A stretch of 64,000 nucleotides of DNA from Hondaea fermentalgiana (GCA_014084085.1 NPFB01000015.1:13158-77157), one strand, 5' to 3'. Shown: positions 9,070-19,302, counted from the first letter of the stretch. Translations and numbers: made by a program. Notes: generated by a model from the sequence alone, not told the origin.

Positions 9070-10470
9070 ATGGCCACTGCCGAGACGGAAACGATGCCGA
9101 GCACTTTGACCAACGGGTCCGAGCCCGCCGTGGCGGCGCCCGCGAGCCAGACCTCCCACGACGCCCAGGACGCCTTGCCGCCCCTGTCAAGCCTGACGTG
9201 CCAAGTCTGCGACACCTATTTTACAGAGCCGGTGACCCTTCCGTGCCTGCATACCTTTTGCAAAAAGTGCTTGGAGACCTACAACGGGCGCCCGCTCGGA
9301 CAGGTCGTGTACGAAGATGAAGATGACGACGAGGACGAGGATGGCGATCAGGCCAACGGAGATGCGCCCCCGCGCCCAAAGAAAAAGAAGCAAAAGCCCG
9401 TGCAGTGCCCCACCTGCAAGGACAAGCTCCATCTCGCCAGCTCCGAGCACTTTGCCGAGCCCTTCCCCAACGATCGCATGGCCCGTATCGTCAAGCTGCT
9501 CCACGACTCCAAGATTCTCTGCCAGAACTGCGAACAGTCTGCCAGCGAGTACCGCTGCACAGTCTGCGACGCCTACACGTGCAAAGCGTGTTGGGACGTG
9601 ACCCACGCCGCGCCCATCTTTCGCGACCACTCGCCCGAGCCTCTTACCCACAGCGAAATGACGGCAGCGCCCAAGTGCGAGAGCCACCCGATCAATGACA
9701 TCGAGTACTTTTGCACCGAGGAAGAACTTGGCTGCTGCCAAGTCTGCCTACTCAAGGGCGAGTTCAAGGGCAAGGACTATGCCCTCGTCACGGACGTACG
9801 CGCCGAGCGCCAAAAGGAGGTCGAGCACGGCGTCAGCGAGGCCCTTTTGCAGCGCGCCTCGCTTATTGAGGGACGGAAGCAAAACGAGACCGTTCTCAAG
9901 GAGCTCCACGAAACCCTCGCCGAGCAAAAGGCTGCCGTCTCGGCAAACTTTGCCGAAATCCGCAAGGCCCTTGACCAGCGCGAGCAGGAAACTCTCCAGG
10001 CCCTCCAGGCTCTTCACGACTCCAAAGAAAAGGTCCTCAACTACCAGGTGAACGCCATTGACACAGAAAAGGCACGCATCGAGGACAGTGTCGCCAACGT
10101 CAACCTCGTGCTCAAGCACAGTAACGATCTCGAGGTCATCTACCTCACCTATGTGCTCCAGGAGCAGGTCAATGCCATTTGCAACGTGCCCTCGACGAAT
10201 CCTTCCGCTGGGTCCTCTTCGGGTGAGCCGGACCACGAGCCGGCCGTCGACGCCCAGCTTCCTGTCATTCTCTCGGACAAGATTCCCAACCTTGTCTCCG
10301 CCTACGCCTCTGTGGCCGATGCCTCATTGGTCGAGGAGATCGCCTCGGGTCAGGTCGACGCCGACGTCCTCGCCTCTTATTCGGCCAATGATGATCAAAA
10401 GAACATTCTCCGCAACGTCACTGGCAACAACAACGCCGACGGTGCAGAGTACGGCTGCTTTATTCAGTAA
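9070..10470 (+). CDS. TRIM-like RING/B-box/coiled-coil protein with C-terminal CaaX box
   Basis: The 466-residue protein begins with a low-complexity leader, then a C3HC4 RING from about residue 44 (CQVCDTYF...LPCLHTFCKKC) whose last CPTC pair is delayed by an acidic then lysine-rich insertion (about 78-110). Two B-box-like zinc modules follow (about 151-195, starting CQNCEQSASEYRC; and 203-245, with CESHPIN...YFCTEEELGCC), then a long coiled coil (about 255-365). RING plus B-boxes plus coiled coil is the tripartite motif of E3 ubiquitin ligases. There is no SPRY, NHL or other effector domain. The protein ends in CFIQ, a good CaaX farnesylation signal, so membrane anchoring is likely. The start is the first ATG after the leader; the frame is open upstream only through simple sequence. 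An upstream CAAGT array probably drives it. Confidence 0.85.
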   Translation: MATAETETMPSTLTNGSEPAVAAPASQTSHDAQDALPPLSSLTCQVCDTYFTEPVTLPCLHTFCKKCLETYNGRPLGQVVYEDEDDDEDEDGDQANGDAPPRPKKKKQKPVQCPTCKDKLHLASSEHFAEPFPNDRMARIVKLLHDSKILCQNCEQSASEYRCTVCDAYTCKACWDVTHAAPIFRDHSPEPLTHSEMTAAPKCESHPINDIEYFCTEEELGCCQVCLLKGEFKGKDYALVTDVRAERQKEVEHGVSEALLQRASLIEGRKQNETVLKELHETLAEQKAAVSANFAEIRKALDQREQETLQALQALHDSKEKVLNYQVNAIDTEKARIEDSVANVNLVLKHSNDLEVIYLTYVLQEQVNAICNVPSTNPSAGSSSGEPDHEPAVDAQLPVILSDKIPNLVSAYASVADASLVEEIASGQVDADVLASYSANDDQKNILRNVTGNNNADGAEYGCFIQ

Positions 10471-11003
10471 AATGCATCTAGCGAGCGAGCGAGCGAGCGA
10501 GCAAGCATGCAAGCAAGCAATCGAGCGAGCATGCAAGCAAGTAAGCCGCGTTGGCTGCGTCCATAGCTGCAAATTTACCTCTTGCGCACTTGCCAGGGGG
10601 TGTTTCGTGTCTGCAGGGATGCGCAATGCTTTTCGCCTTTTCAATTCGTTGAAACAACTTAGATTCTTTCCACCCTCTCCGATCTCTTTTCCCGTATGCA
10701 CCATTGCTCTCGCTCATAGCAACTAGACGACTCTACTCCGCAAGGTCCGTATTCTGAGCGTGCGGGATCTGAGCAACTTGAATGACTCACAACGTCACCG
10801 ATAAATCCAAATTCTTGTCGCCTTTTCGACATCGCACACCAGCAAGTTCTTGCAGAAGATGCTGTCGTTCGCGAAACTCCGCGCACGCACTCGTTGAATC
10901 ACCCGTGACCCCGACACAATACTGGTGGTTTATGTATGAACGGTGGCCAATACGGTAGTCATCACCAAACCAAATCTCCATCGTCGTAGCATTGGCCGCG
11001 ACC
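10471..11003. other. Intergenic region after the TRIM-like gene
   Basis: Begins with GAGC/GCAA tetranucleotide repeats directly after the stop codon (about 10485-10545), probably within the 3' untranslated region. The rest is of mixed composition and presumably holds the promoter of the DUF707 gene. No gene seen. Confidence 0.6.
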
Positions 11004-12266
11004 ATGGACTTTGAGGCCTTGCTCAACGCGCACGTGGGCGGCGATGAACGCAAGCCCGAGCGCGAGCGCGGAGGAGACGAAGCGTCGCGTAAGCGGCGAC
11101 ACCATGCAGAGGATGGCGACGACAAGGACGTTGTAGAGCGTGACCGGAGCGGACGCGACGATGCCTCTCACGGTGGGGACCGTCCAGCCGCTAAGCGACG
11201 AAGACGCGGTGGTCGTGGTGGCGCCAAGAACCGCCTTAAAAGACAGCAGCAGCAACAGCAGCAGCAGCAGCAGCAGCAACATCAACCTCACCAAGGCCGA
11301 GGTCCTCCGCGCGGGCCTCAACCGGCGCGCGCACCCGCTCGAAGACACGCCCGCTGGATGTGGCCCGGGCGTGAGCTGGACAGGGTGCGCGACAGGTTCC
11401 TTGTCATTCTCGCCGCCGGCGACGGCTCGCTACATGACAAAGCAAAACCTTGGAACGAGGACGGGCGTTTTGATCTCTGCATTGTTTACTACGGAACCAA
11501 CGACGAGACGGCCGCAAAATACCGTGGGCAGGCGAAATACTTTTTGCAAAGCGAAGGCCCCAAGTGGCAACTCATGCGACGCGCGCTCAAAGAGTGCTCG
11601 TGGCGCAAGTATGCCTATATATGGATGCCCGACGATGATCTGCGCATAGACCCTATTGATATCTTGCGCATGTTCCGAATAGCTCAAGATGACGATCTTC
11701 TCATGGGACAGCCGGCGCTGCTGGACGTAAACATTCAGCCACAGTACAGAAAGATCATCAAGCGCCGAGAAGGCGTTCTTTTGCACTACTCGAACTTTGT
11801 CGAGATCATGTGTCCTTTTTTCAGAGTCGATGCTCTCGAGTATGTGCAGCACACCTTTGACAGTGATGATGCCAAGTCCGGTTGGGGGCTCGATATGTTG
11901 TGGCCTACGATGCTAAACTTTCAAGGCATTGGTGTCATTGACGCCACGCCCGTCGAGCACACACGCCCACAACAGGCATTTGGCGTTCAGTCGTCATTTT
12001 ATAATCGTTTCAAGATTGATCCACAACGGGAATACTTTGACCTGCAGCGCCGCTTCAACTTTCGCGATTTTCGAAAGAGAACCTTTGAGGAGGTTCCCGA
12101 CAAGAATGCCGCCAAGTCATCTTCCTCTGCATCCCCATCGGATCGTCAGAGTCCACGAGAAGAGTCTCGCAAAGACGAGGATCATAATGGTGATCCTAAG
12201 GGCGAAGATCACAATGGTGATCCTTTTAAAGACGAGCCCGCAAAGCGCGATGAGGAACAAGGTTAG
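11004..12266 (+). CDS. DUF707 family protein (glycosyltransferase-like) with basic, polyQ N-terminus
   Basis: The 420-residue product has a DUF707-like core at about 125-350: a FLVILAAGD strand, an FDLCIVYYGT strand, the hallmark acidic segment YIWMPDDDLRID (D210-D212, plausibly a metal/nucleotide-sugar DxD-type site), then GQPALLD, a VEIMCPFFRVDALEYV segment and GWGLDMLWP, all in family order. DUF707 proteins are predicted glycosyltransferases of unproven activity. Here the first 120 residues are unusual: acidic/basic low complexity, an RRRRGGRGG-type patch resembling a nuclear localisation signal, and about 12 glutamines at 81-93. No signal peptide or membrane anchor is visible. The C-terminus carries two EDHNGDP-type repeats. 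The first ATG is at 11004; the frame reaches further only through a TTG. Confidence 0.72.
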   Translation: MDFEALLNAHVGGDERKPERERGGDEASRKRRHHAEDGDDKDVVERDRSGRDDASHGGDRPAAKRRRRGGRGGAKNRLKRQQQQQQQQQQQQHQPHQGRGPPRGPQPARAPARRHARWMWPGRELDRVRDRFLVILAAGDGSLHDKAKPWNEDGRFDLCIVYYGTNDETAAKYRGQAKYFLQSEGPKWQLMRRALKECSWRKYAYIWMPDDDLRIDPIDILRMFRIAQDDDLLMGQPALLDVNIQPQYRKIIKRREGVLLHYSNFVEIMCPFFRVDALEYVQHTFDSDDAKSGWGLDMLWPTMLNFQGIGVIDATPVEHTRPQQAFGVQSSFYNRFKIDPQREYFDLQRRFNFRDFRKRTFEEVPDKNAAKSSSSASPSDRQSPREESRKDEDHNGDPKGEDHNGDPFKDEPAKRDEEQG

Positions 12267-12652
12267 ATGGAGAAAATAGACAACAACGACAACAGGAGAG
12301 TGCGGAGCTCGTTTGAATTATTTCTTGACCTCATATAAGCAATCGCTCCTTTCGTGATTTTTTCGTGAACATTGCTGAAGCGACTCGGAGCAATCCGTAC
12401 CAAACGAACGACAAGGAGACGGCGGAGGCGCAAATTGTGCACAATTCTCATGAAAGAGTGACGTTTCCCGCAAGATGATGTCCATCGTGGTCTGCATCAA
12501 GATCAAATTCACGTAAGAGACGAGGTTCCATTCATCCAAGGCGAGATAGCAATATCATGAGATTGACAAAGAAAGCGAGACATGTGCCCATGAGCAAGAG
12601 CAGTTGAACTCATACCGATAAAAAAAAATATATGTTGGTCAGGCAAGCTGAC
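12267..12652. other. Convergent 3' region between DUF707 and isochorismatase-like genes
   Basis: Tail-to-tail spacer, moderately AT-rich, with an A-run and TATATG near 12622-12634. No gene seen; it should contain both 3' untranslated regions. Confidence 0.6.
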
Positions 12653-13412
12653 TTAGAGCGTGGACTGGAGCTTGGCAAGCTTCTGGTTGTGTTCCTTGAT
12701 GAGCTTGCTGATTTGACGAAAGTTCGGGTGCGATGAGTCACGCATAATGTCAAAGAGAACCGTCTCCGAGGTCGTCAAGTAGGCTCCCTGCTCCTTGAGA
12801 CGTTGCAGAGCAGTGTCACGGTAGATGGGACGCGAGCTGGAGACGGCGTCAGTGACAATGTGGACGTCAAACTCCTTCTCCGCCAGCAGGTCCATGGCCG
12901 TCTGGTAGACGCAGACATGCGACTCGATGCCAAAGAGAACGCAAGTGCGCTCCTCGGTCTTGGGCTTGGCCAGCTCAGCGCGCACCTCTGGCGTGAGCAT
13001 CGAGAATTTGGTCTTGGGGTACACGGGAAAGCCATCGGTGCTAATTTCCTCGCAGGTGGCACCGAGCTTGTCGGGGTTTTGTTCCGTGAAGATGCATTTG
13101 ACATCGAGAAGCTTGGCGGCCTCCACGAGGAAGGATGAGCTGGCGATGACATGGTCCATGTTGTGAATCACGGAGCGGAAGCGGTCTGTGACTCGAGTTT
13201 GTCCGTCAGCTCATCCTGCGTACTACATTGCATGCTGCGCAAAGGCATGCGTCACGCCACACGCCACGTGCATTCAACTTACCCTGCACATCGCAGACGA
13301 GGAAGAAGGTCCCGGAGCCGAGCCTGCCGGCGCTGGCCTTGGCCACCTGCGAAGTCATCTCGCTGTCGGACGAAGAGTCTTGCGTCTTGGCGCGCTTTGC
13401 GGCGCTTTCCAT
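12653..13412 (-). CDS. Isochorismatase-like hydrolase (ISOC type), two exons
   Basis: Exon 1 is 13283-13412 and exon 2 is 12653-13185; the 97-nt intron has a GTAAGT donor and a CACAG acceptor, and joining restores the family sequence CDVQDRFRSVIHNMDHV across the junction. The 220-residue product resembles metazoan and fungal ISOC1/ISOC2 proteins, cysteine hydrolases of the isochorismatase superfamily with poorly known substrates. The expected catalytic triad is present: Asp in FLVCDVQ, Lys in PKTKFSML, and Cys in GIESHVCVYQTAMDL. The first 30 residues (MESAAKRAKTQDSSSDSE...) are a charged, Ser-rich extension absent from short homologues. It starts about 530 bp from the divergent hydratase-like gene. 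A true isochorismate substrate is unlikely in this lineage. Confidence 0.88.
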
Positions 13413-13946
13413 GCGTCGCGGGGGCGCGCGAGTGTAGCCGAGCGTCCGCGAAAGAGTCGTCCACAGAGCAGAGCGCGCGCGAGATCGACCGAGCAAGCGA
13501 GCGAGCGAGCGAGTGAGCGTGCTGTTGAAGTCGCGGATTCGGATTTGCTGCCCCTACTAGCTAGCTGTGGCAGCGTTTCCGATCCTGGATCCTGGGTCCG
13601 GGCGTCGTCTATGTTATTGCTGCGCCGCATCGGGAACGATGCATACACCAAGACGAAGGTTTCTGCTCCTCTTCCTTCCACGCGCACTGGCAGAGAGAGC
13701 TATCGAACAGTGAGGTTCTACAGGGCTATGTCCTCCCCCGCGAGAGCGACGTCCTCGTGCAAGATGGCGACGGCTTTGTTCACGCCTGGCCTGCAGTGCC
13801 AACCGAGGCTGGGATACACAGCGAAACATGGATAGGCAGTAACTTTAAAGAAGGGGCTTCGCTTCGCGGGTAGCAAAGCGACTTTGCTTTGACAAAGTTT
13901 GCAGCGGCGAGCGGCAACGGCGTCGCGGGCGTCGGAGCGGAGCACG
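13413..13946. other. Divergent intergenic region (isochorismatase-like / hydratase-like)
   Basis: Holds GAGC repeats at about 13493-13515 and the leaders of both genes. No open frame of interest and no CAAGT array. Confidence 0.6.
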
Positions 13947-14996
13947 ATGCTGACGCAGAGCGGAAGAGCAGTGGCCGCGGGCGCGGCGCGGAGACTTGGA
14001 CTTCGCGGCCTGAGCTCCGCGCAGACGGGCGGCGACCTGCCTCGGGATGCGTTTGGCGCGGCAGTGCTCAAGTTTGCAAATGGCGACGACGCCGCGGGAC
14101 TCGAGGCCGCGGAGAAGCTCGCAGCGGCACGAATCGCCGAGGTGCGCGACGGCAAGCCGACTCTGGAAGGCGGCTCAGACGTTGTCGTAGACATTGGCAT
14201 TGAACGGGGGCTGTGGCTTCAGACCAAGGTGGGTGAGGCGCTTGGTCGTCAGGACGAGGCCTTTACGCGTGCAGGCTTCAAGGTCGGGGCGACCAATGCT
14301 GCCGGCCAGAAGCGACTTGGGCTCGAGGAGCCCTTTTACGGGGAGCTGTACCGACAGACGGTATTGCTGAGCCAAGACGCGGACAGCGCAGTCACACACG
14401 CTGCGCTTAGCACGCGCGGCATTGAAGCCGAGTGGGCTTTCATTCTTGCCGAGGATCTCCCGCCACGGGCACCAAATGGGGCGCCGTATTCGCGCGCAGA
14501 TGTCGCTCGTATTGTGCACGCCGTGGCTCCAAGCATTGAGGTCACTGCAACTCGCTCTGTGTCTCCGGCTGCGCCTGGAATCTTTCTTGCAGATGGCGCC
14601 GGCAACGGTTCGGTGTTGCTGGGCGCCAAGTCATTGTGGCGCGATGTCAATGATACCGAGGTGCAAGGCGCCGACGCGATGGTGGTGACGACATCAATGG
14701 ACAACGAAGTCAAGTGCCGTGGAGATGGCACGCAAGTCTTGGGCCACCCGCTCGAGGGTTTTCTTTGGCTTTGCAACCGGACAGACCGCCCTGCGTTTTC
14801 AAAGGGTGATGTAATTCTCAGCGGTGCGGCCAATGGCGTGCTTCCTCTTCCGGCCTCTTCCTTGCCGGCTTCTGTGGCGGTCGAGTTTCATGGGTGGGGC
14901 TGTCTTGACCTCACGATTGATAGTGTGTCGTGGGTTGAGTCCAAGAAGGAAGATTTCGCGGTGGGCGCCCAGCCGTTCGTCTCTAGCGATCTCTAG
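13947..14996 (+). CDS. 2-keto-4-pentenoate hydratase/FAH-family protein, probably mitochondrial
   Basis: The 349-residue protein fits the MhpD/HpcG branch of the fumarylacetoacetate hydrolase fold. Visible family features are the GFKVGATN segment with its active-site lysine, GLEEPFYGELY, the metal-binding E-A-E of GIEAEWAFIL (E160, E162), a PSIEVTA strand and the GHPLEGFLWL and GDVILSGAANG segments near the C-terminus. The first about 35 residues (MLTQSGRAVAAGAARRLGLRGLSS) form an Arg/Ala-rich amphipathic leader typical of mitochondrial import. Bacterial relatives hydrate 2-oxopent-4-enoate in aromatic meta-cleavage; the eukaryotic substrate cannot be read from sequence. I used the ATG at 13947; the frame upstream opens only at a TTG. 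Confidence 0.82.
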   Translation: MLTQSGRAVAAGAARRLGLRGLSSAQTGGDLPRDAFGAAVLKFANGDDAAGLEAAEKLAAARIAEVRDGKPTLEGGSDVVVDIGIERGLWLQTKVGEALGRQDEAFTRAGFKVGATNAAGQKRLGLEEPFYGELYRQTVLLSQDADSAVTHAALSTRGIEAEWAFILAEDLPPRAPNGAPYSRADVARIVHAVAPSIEVTATRSVSPAAPGIFLADGAGNGSVLLGAKSLWRDVNDTEVQGADAMVVTTSMDNEVKCRGDGTQVLGHPLEGFLWLCNRTDRPAFSKGDVILSGAANGVLPLPASSLPASVAVEFHGWGCLDLTIDSVSWVESKKEDFAVGAQPFVSSDL

Positions 14997-15624
14997 AATG
15001 CCTCTTAACTCTTTTTCGGGCTCGATCCTTCCTCTTTCATGGTCAGGTTTCTCCTCGCTTCGGGGCTTGTCGCAACAGGCAGCAAAAACCACACCAAAAC
15101 ACGTTGAATTATAAGTATAGTTCTTTTTTTCCTACTGGGCCTACTACTTTCTGGCCGCTTCTCTTGTGCTCCGTGTGCGCCCCGTGTCTGTCGCATACGT
15201 ACGAGATACATGCATACGCATACATGCCAACTCTCGTGCACCGCGACTCTCCCTCTCTTTCTTCCTAGCCTGCCTGCAGCTAGCTGCAGCTGCCTGCGTT
15301 CGTCTTCCTGCTTGTGTGGTCATGCATTATGCATCGGCTGGGTCGAGGCGGAAGATGCCAGCCGCTCTTTCAGCAGCCATGGTTCTGGTTGGAACGAGCA
15401 GAGAAGGCAGCTGCAGGGCGAAGCAGAGTGGCACGCTCCAGCAGTTTTACTGCTCAGCGGTCGGTGGTGCGCAGAAACCAGAAAAGAAAAACGCACGCTA
15501 GTAGTGGCAGCAGTGGCAGCAGCAGCAGCAGCAGCAGCAGCAACCGGTTTTCCAAAACCGCGCATGCGGCTTCTTCCGAGCCGTCGTCGACGTCATCGGC
15601 CCCAGTGATCACTCATCATTCACT

Positions 15625-15688
15625 CAGAGCAGAGCAGAGCAGTGCAGTGCAGTGCAGCGCAGCGCAGTGCTGTGCAGCGCAGTGCAGC
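15625..15688. repeat. AGAGC/GTGCA pentanucleotide array
   Basis: Successive pentamers change from AGAGC to AGTGC to AGCGC, keeping a strict 5-bp register. It is one of several 5-bp arrays in the window. Confidence 0.85.
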
Positions 15689-18151
15689 CATCATGGCAGC
15701 TATCTCCTGTCATGTCACTGCTGCCATCAATGATTGCGGTCATCGCTGCCCTGCTGGTTGATTGAGCAGGAACAGCGCCGGTCGCCATGGTCGGTGCCCG
15801 TGCGGTGCAAAGTCCGGGCTTTTGGCTACGGTTGGACCTTTGACACAAGCGAGCAGCCAGAGCAGATGCGATGCAGCTGCCAGCATCAGCATCAGCATCA
15901 GCGTGGCGTCAGGCAACAGCGTGCATGCCAGACTTGGACCGGCCGCACCTGCGGCAGCCAGAGGCATGGACCGACGACGCGATCTTGCTCGCAGCGACGT
16001 CCTATCGATGCGCAGGCGACCGCACGACATCTTCGGGAGCCTCGGCCTGTGTCTGCGCTGGAGCAGCCACGGCAGCTGCCAGCTGCCCCGCTGAAGCGAG
16101 CGAGGGGCGAATCCGCGGCCGCCTGCCTCTGCGTCATGCATTCTCCAACTCTTTCTTTTGAATGGAGTTCGCGCGTCACCCCCCTGCTTGGCCTCCGCGA
16201 CGCGCGGCTGCAGCTGCTGCAGCTGCTGCTGCAGCTGCTGGCGGCAGGCTACGGCATCGTCACCGCTCCGAGGCGTCCAGGAGCGAGATCCTGCGCCCGC
16301 CAGGCCCGGCCCGCCTGCCGTGCTGCTGCTGCACAAGCAAGAGCTGCGCTGCGCTGGCACCGACTGCGCCGCGTACGCCAAAACTGCGCTGGTGGCAAGA
16401 AGAAAGACCCATCCGGCTGCGCCCAACTGCGACCAACAGCAACTGCGACCCAGGACTTGGCCGGCGCGAGACGGAGCGAGCGCGCCTCGCACAGACGAAG
16501 CAGCCCGACCCGCGTGCGAGTTCTGCGCCTCTCTCTGCTGCCGCACGCTCTGCCTGCCTGCTGGCTGGCCGGCCTGCCTGCACTGCTCGCGCATTCTCCG
16601 CCGCCGCGGCCGCAGGGCGCGGGCGCACGGTGCGCACGGTGCGCCGGGCGGGACCATGCCATGGCGCCGGCATCGAGGCGAGGAGTCGCGAGCTGGCGGG
16701 GCGGCTTGACTCGAGCGCTGGGCCGGGCAGGTTCGTGGCTGCGTCCACCCCTGGCGTCGCTCTCGCGGAGGCGTCGGCTTCCCGCGGGGTCTTGTCTTGG
16801 GGCCTGCCCGATCGCAGGCGATGAGATGATCTCATCAATGAGCTGCTGCACCTGCAGTTTCCCGCGAGTCGCCCCGCTTCCGCACGAGCGCCTTCTGCGC
16901 AGACGCCGTAGCGGCGAGCGAGCGAGCGTGCGTGCGGTGCGTGCGTGCGTGCGTGCGGTGCGAGCGTGCGTGCGAGAGACGGGACGTGCGCGGTGCGGCG
17001 GCGGCCGAGCGCGAGCCTTGCACTCTGTTCAGGCGCGTACGCGCTGGGCTACAAGTAAAAAGGCGGGACGCGCCGCGCCACGGCGACCTCGAGCTGGAGC
17101 TCGAGCTCGAGCTTAAGCGTGAGCTCCTGCCCGCCCTCTGCACTGCGGCGGAGAGGATCTTATGAAGGAAGCCTGATGTGAAGCCTGTGGCCGCTCGCAT
17201 CGCTGCCAGCGCGGGCGCGAGAGGAGCGGAGGATGCGGAGGAGCGAGGTGGAGGCCGGTTCGGGCGCGCGCAAGGGCGGTTCATAGTGGCATACGCGGCT
17301 CCGCATCCTGGATCTGGAGGCGACGCCGCCGGCGACGACGATGGCCACGGCGATGGCGATGGCGATGGCGAGGCCGCAGGCTGCGGCGCGGGGAGCGAGG
17401 CCCGGCTTCGGGGCCACTCCGGACGTCGGCCGGGGAAGGCGGGGCTGATCTGGTCTCGCGGAGGGTCGGCGGCGCGAGAGGAGAAGAAGATGCGCGCACC
17501 GCAAGATGGACGGACGCTCGACCTCGAGTCCCCTGCGTGGGAAGAGCAGCGCAGCGCAGCGCAGAGCAAGGGCTGTGCAGGTCGAGAACGCTGGCAGCGC
17601 GAGCGGCTGCGGCGCGCACGTACACCAGGCTTGGCCATGGAAAGCGCGCGCAAGGCGTAGCAAATCGCGCAAAGCATGCAAAAACAGAGAAAGCTGAGCT
17701 CCAGGAAGAGGCGCGCTCCCGGTACTTTGGGGCTGCCATGAACCCGCTAGGAGGGTCCTATGCCGAGGCGTAGCTGAGGGTCGCGCCCGAGGGCGCAGTT
17801 GCAAGGGACGGGTCGTAGACGATTTGTATCGGTAATGCTAGGGCCAAGCGGCACCGGACCCGGCGGCATTCTTCTGATCCTGTTTTTCTTGGGGCTTATT
17901 GTTAATTTTTTCCCCTGGCTGCTTCATCCATGGGCTATCCTCGCCTCCGCTGCAGCCGCTGCCGCGCGCGAGATCGAGCCGCGGAAACCCGAGAGAGACC
18001 CGGGGAGAGATCCCTCTCGCGGCGGAGGCAGAGCTTTGCGCCGCCTTCGTCCTGGCTTTTCGCGCAGAGGCGGTGGCGGCGATCGCGCAAGAGGCGATTC
18101 GGGCTAGCATAGATAAAGAAGTGAATCCATCGAATGACCAATGGCGAGGCG

Positions 18152-18350
18152 CAAGTCCGGTATCCGGGGATAACGCAGTGTGCGCGGCAGAGATAGGCCA
18201 CTTGCGGCGCCTCCCGGCCCGGAAGCAAGGAGAGGCGAGCAAGAGCAGGGAAAGGAAGAAGAGGCCTTGGGAGGGACGCGGTACCGGGGCCGCAAGTGGG
18301 TTATCGGCGGCGGCAAGTGGAGAATGCGGCGGCGCAAGTTCGAGCGCGCA
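18152..18350. promoter_or_regulatory. CAAGT...TAT element cluster, second locus
   Basis: Forward copies start at 18152 (CAAGTCCGGTATCC), 18293 (CAAGTGGGTTATCGGCGG), 18314 (CAAGTGGAGAATGCGGCGG) and 18335. An inverted copy at 18200-18204 sits in GATAGGCCACTTGCGGCG. The last three forward copies are exactly 21 bp apart. They match the arrays at 8610-8830 and 48318-48396. The next confident gene downstream is the EF-hand gene, whose ATG is about 950 bp away, so transcription may start here with a long leader; that link is inferred. Confidence 0.55.
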
Positions 18351-19302
18351 GTGCGCACAGCAAACTCGAAAAGGCTGGCAGAGCGAGCGGCGCAGACCCG
18401 AGCGATCTCTCGCTCGTGCCGCGACCCACTCGCCCTCCCTCCCTCCCTCCCCTCGGCCGCTCCCTCCCGCCGCGCAGGCGCCGGCCGGAGCGGAGAGAGA
18501 GCGGGACGGAGACCGCGCCGGCGGCGCCGCGGGAGGCCCGGGCGGCGAGCGAGCGCGGCTGCGTGCGAGGGCGCGGCGCGGGCCAGGGAGGAGGAGAAGG
18601 CGGCGCTGGTTTTGAACTTTTCCATCTCCATCCATCTCCATCTCCATTTCATCCAGCTCAGCTCAGCTCATCTCAGCTCGCCGCTGCGGCATCTCGTCGC
18701 AGCTGTCCGTCGCAAGCTAGCGCGCGCAGGCGCCCCCGCGCCGCGGCGAGACGCCCCTCGCGCGCGCGGAGCGGCCCCCGCCGCCGCGGACGGGGAGAGA
18801 GAGGCCGAGGAGGCGGGCGGCTGCGCGAAGGGCCAGTCGCTGCGCGCCAAAAGCGGCCAGAGGCAAAAAAGAAAGCGCACGCGCGCCGCGGACCTGCTGC
18901 GCGGGACGGAGGCGGGCGCGGGCGAGGACGGCGAGGAGGGCGCCCCGGGAGAGAGGACGGGAAGAGAGCTAGCTGCCTGCCTGCAGCAGCGCCGGCGGTA
19001 GCGCCAGCGTCGGCCTGCGTCGGCCTGCGTGGACAGGAAGGAAAAAAGGACACAGGCCCCTCGTGGGACGCACACGCGCATAAACCAGCCCGCGGAAGAG
19101 ACGAGGGCGAGACCAGGCCACGCGACGTTGCAAGTCCGCGCCGCTGCTCCGCCACGGCCCCGGGAAAGGGTAGAGCAGGTGTTGTCTCAATTGAAGCTTG
19201 TTGTCCTTTTCTCAAGAGGCACCGTACGCGCATGGCCGTGGACAGTCTTTGTTGACAAGAAGCGGATCTCCAGCTCCGACGACAGCAACAAGCAACTGCG
19301 CC

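Larger units (their letters stand above)
14997..19302. other. 4.3-kb gene-poor stretch
   Basis: Open frames here are all compositionally biased (Arg/Ala/Pro/Ser or Gln) and show no family motifs. It contains CAG-rich sequence (about 15500-15542), GTGCA-type pentamers (15625-15688), CTGCAG-rich sequence (about 16190-16240), GCGT repeats (about 16925-16975), GAGCTC repeats (about 17090-17115), a CAAGT element cluster (18152-18350) and AGCTC repeats (about 18655-18680). A 90-residue frame at 17838-18107 begins with a hydrophobic helix but is otherwise low complexity. The last 1 kb is presumably promoter and leader of the EF-hand gene. Confidence 0.55.

Noticed and set aside
10499..10545. GCAA/GAGC repeats as a coding extension of the TRIM-like protein
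   Set aside because: They follow the stop codon and are out of frame; a CaaX ending argues that the stop is real.
10962..11348. Minus-strand frame with a run of leucines resembling a signal peptide
   Set aside because: The leucines are the reverse reading of the CAG/polyQ tract of the DUF707 gene.
15734..17116. 460-codon open frame in the 15-19 kb gene-poor stretch
   Set aside because: Arg/Ala/Gln/Cys-rich translation of CTGCAG and GCGT repeats, with comparable open frames on the other strand.
17838..18107. Possible 89-residue membrane protein with one strong hydrophobic helix
   Set aside because: Only the first about 40 residues look protein-like; the rest is Arg/Gly low complexity, and there is no homologue I recognise.
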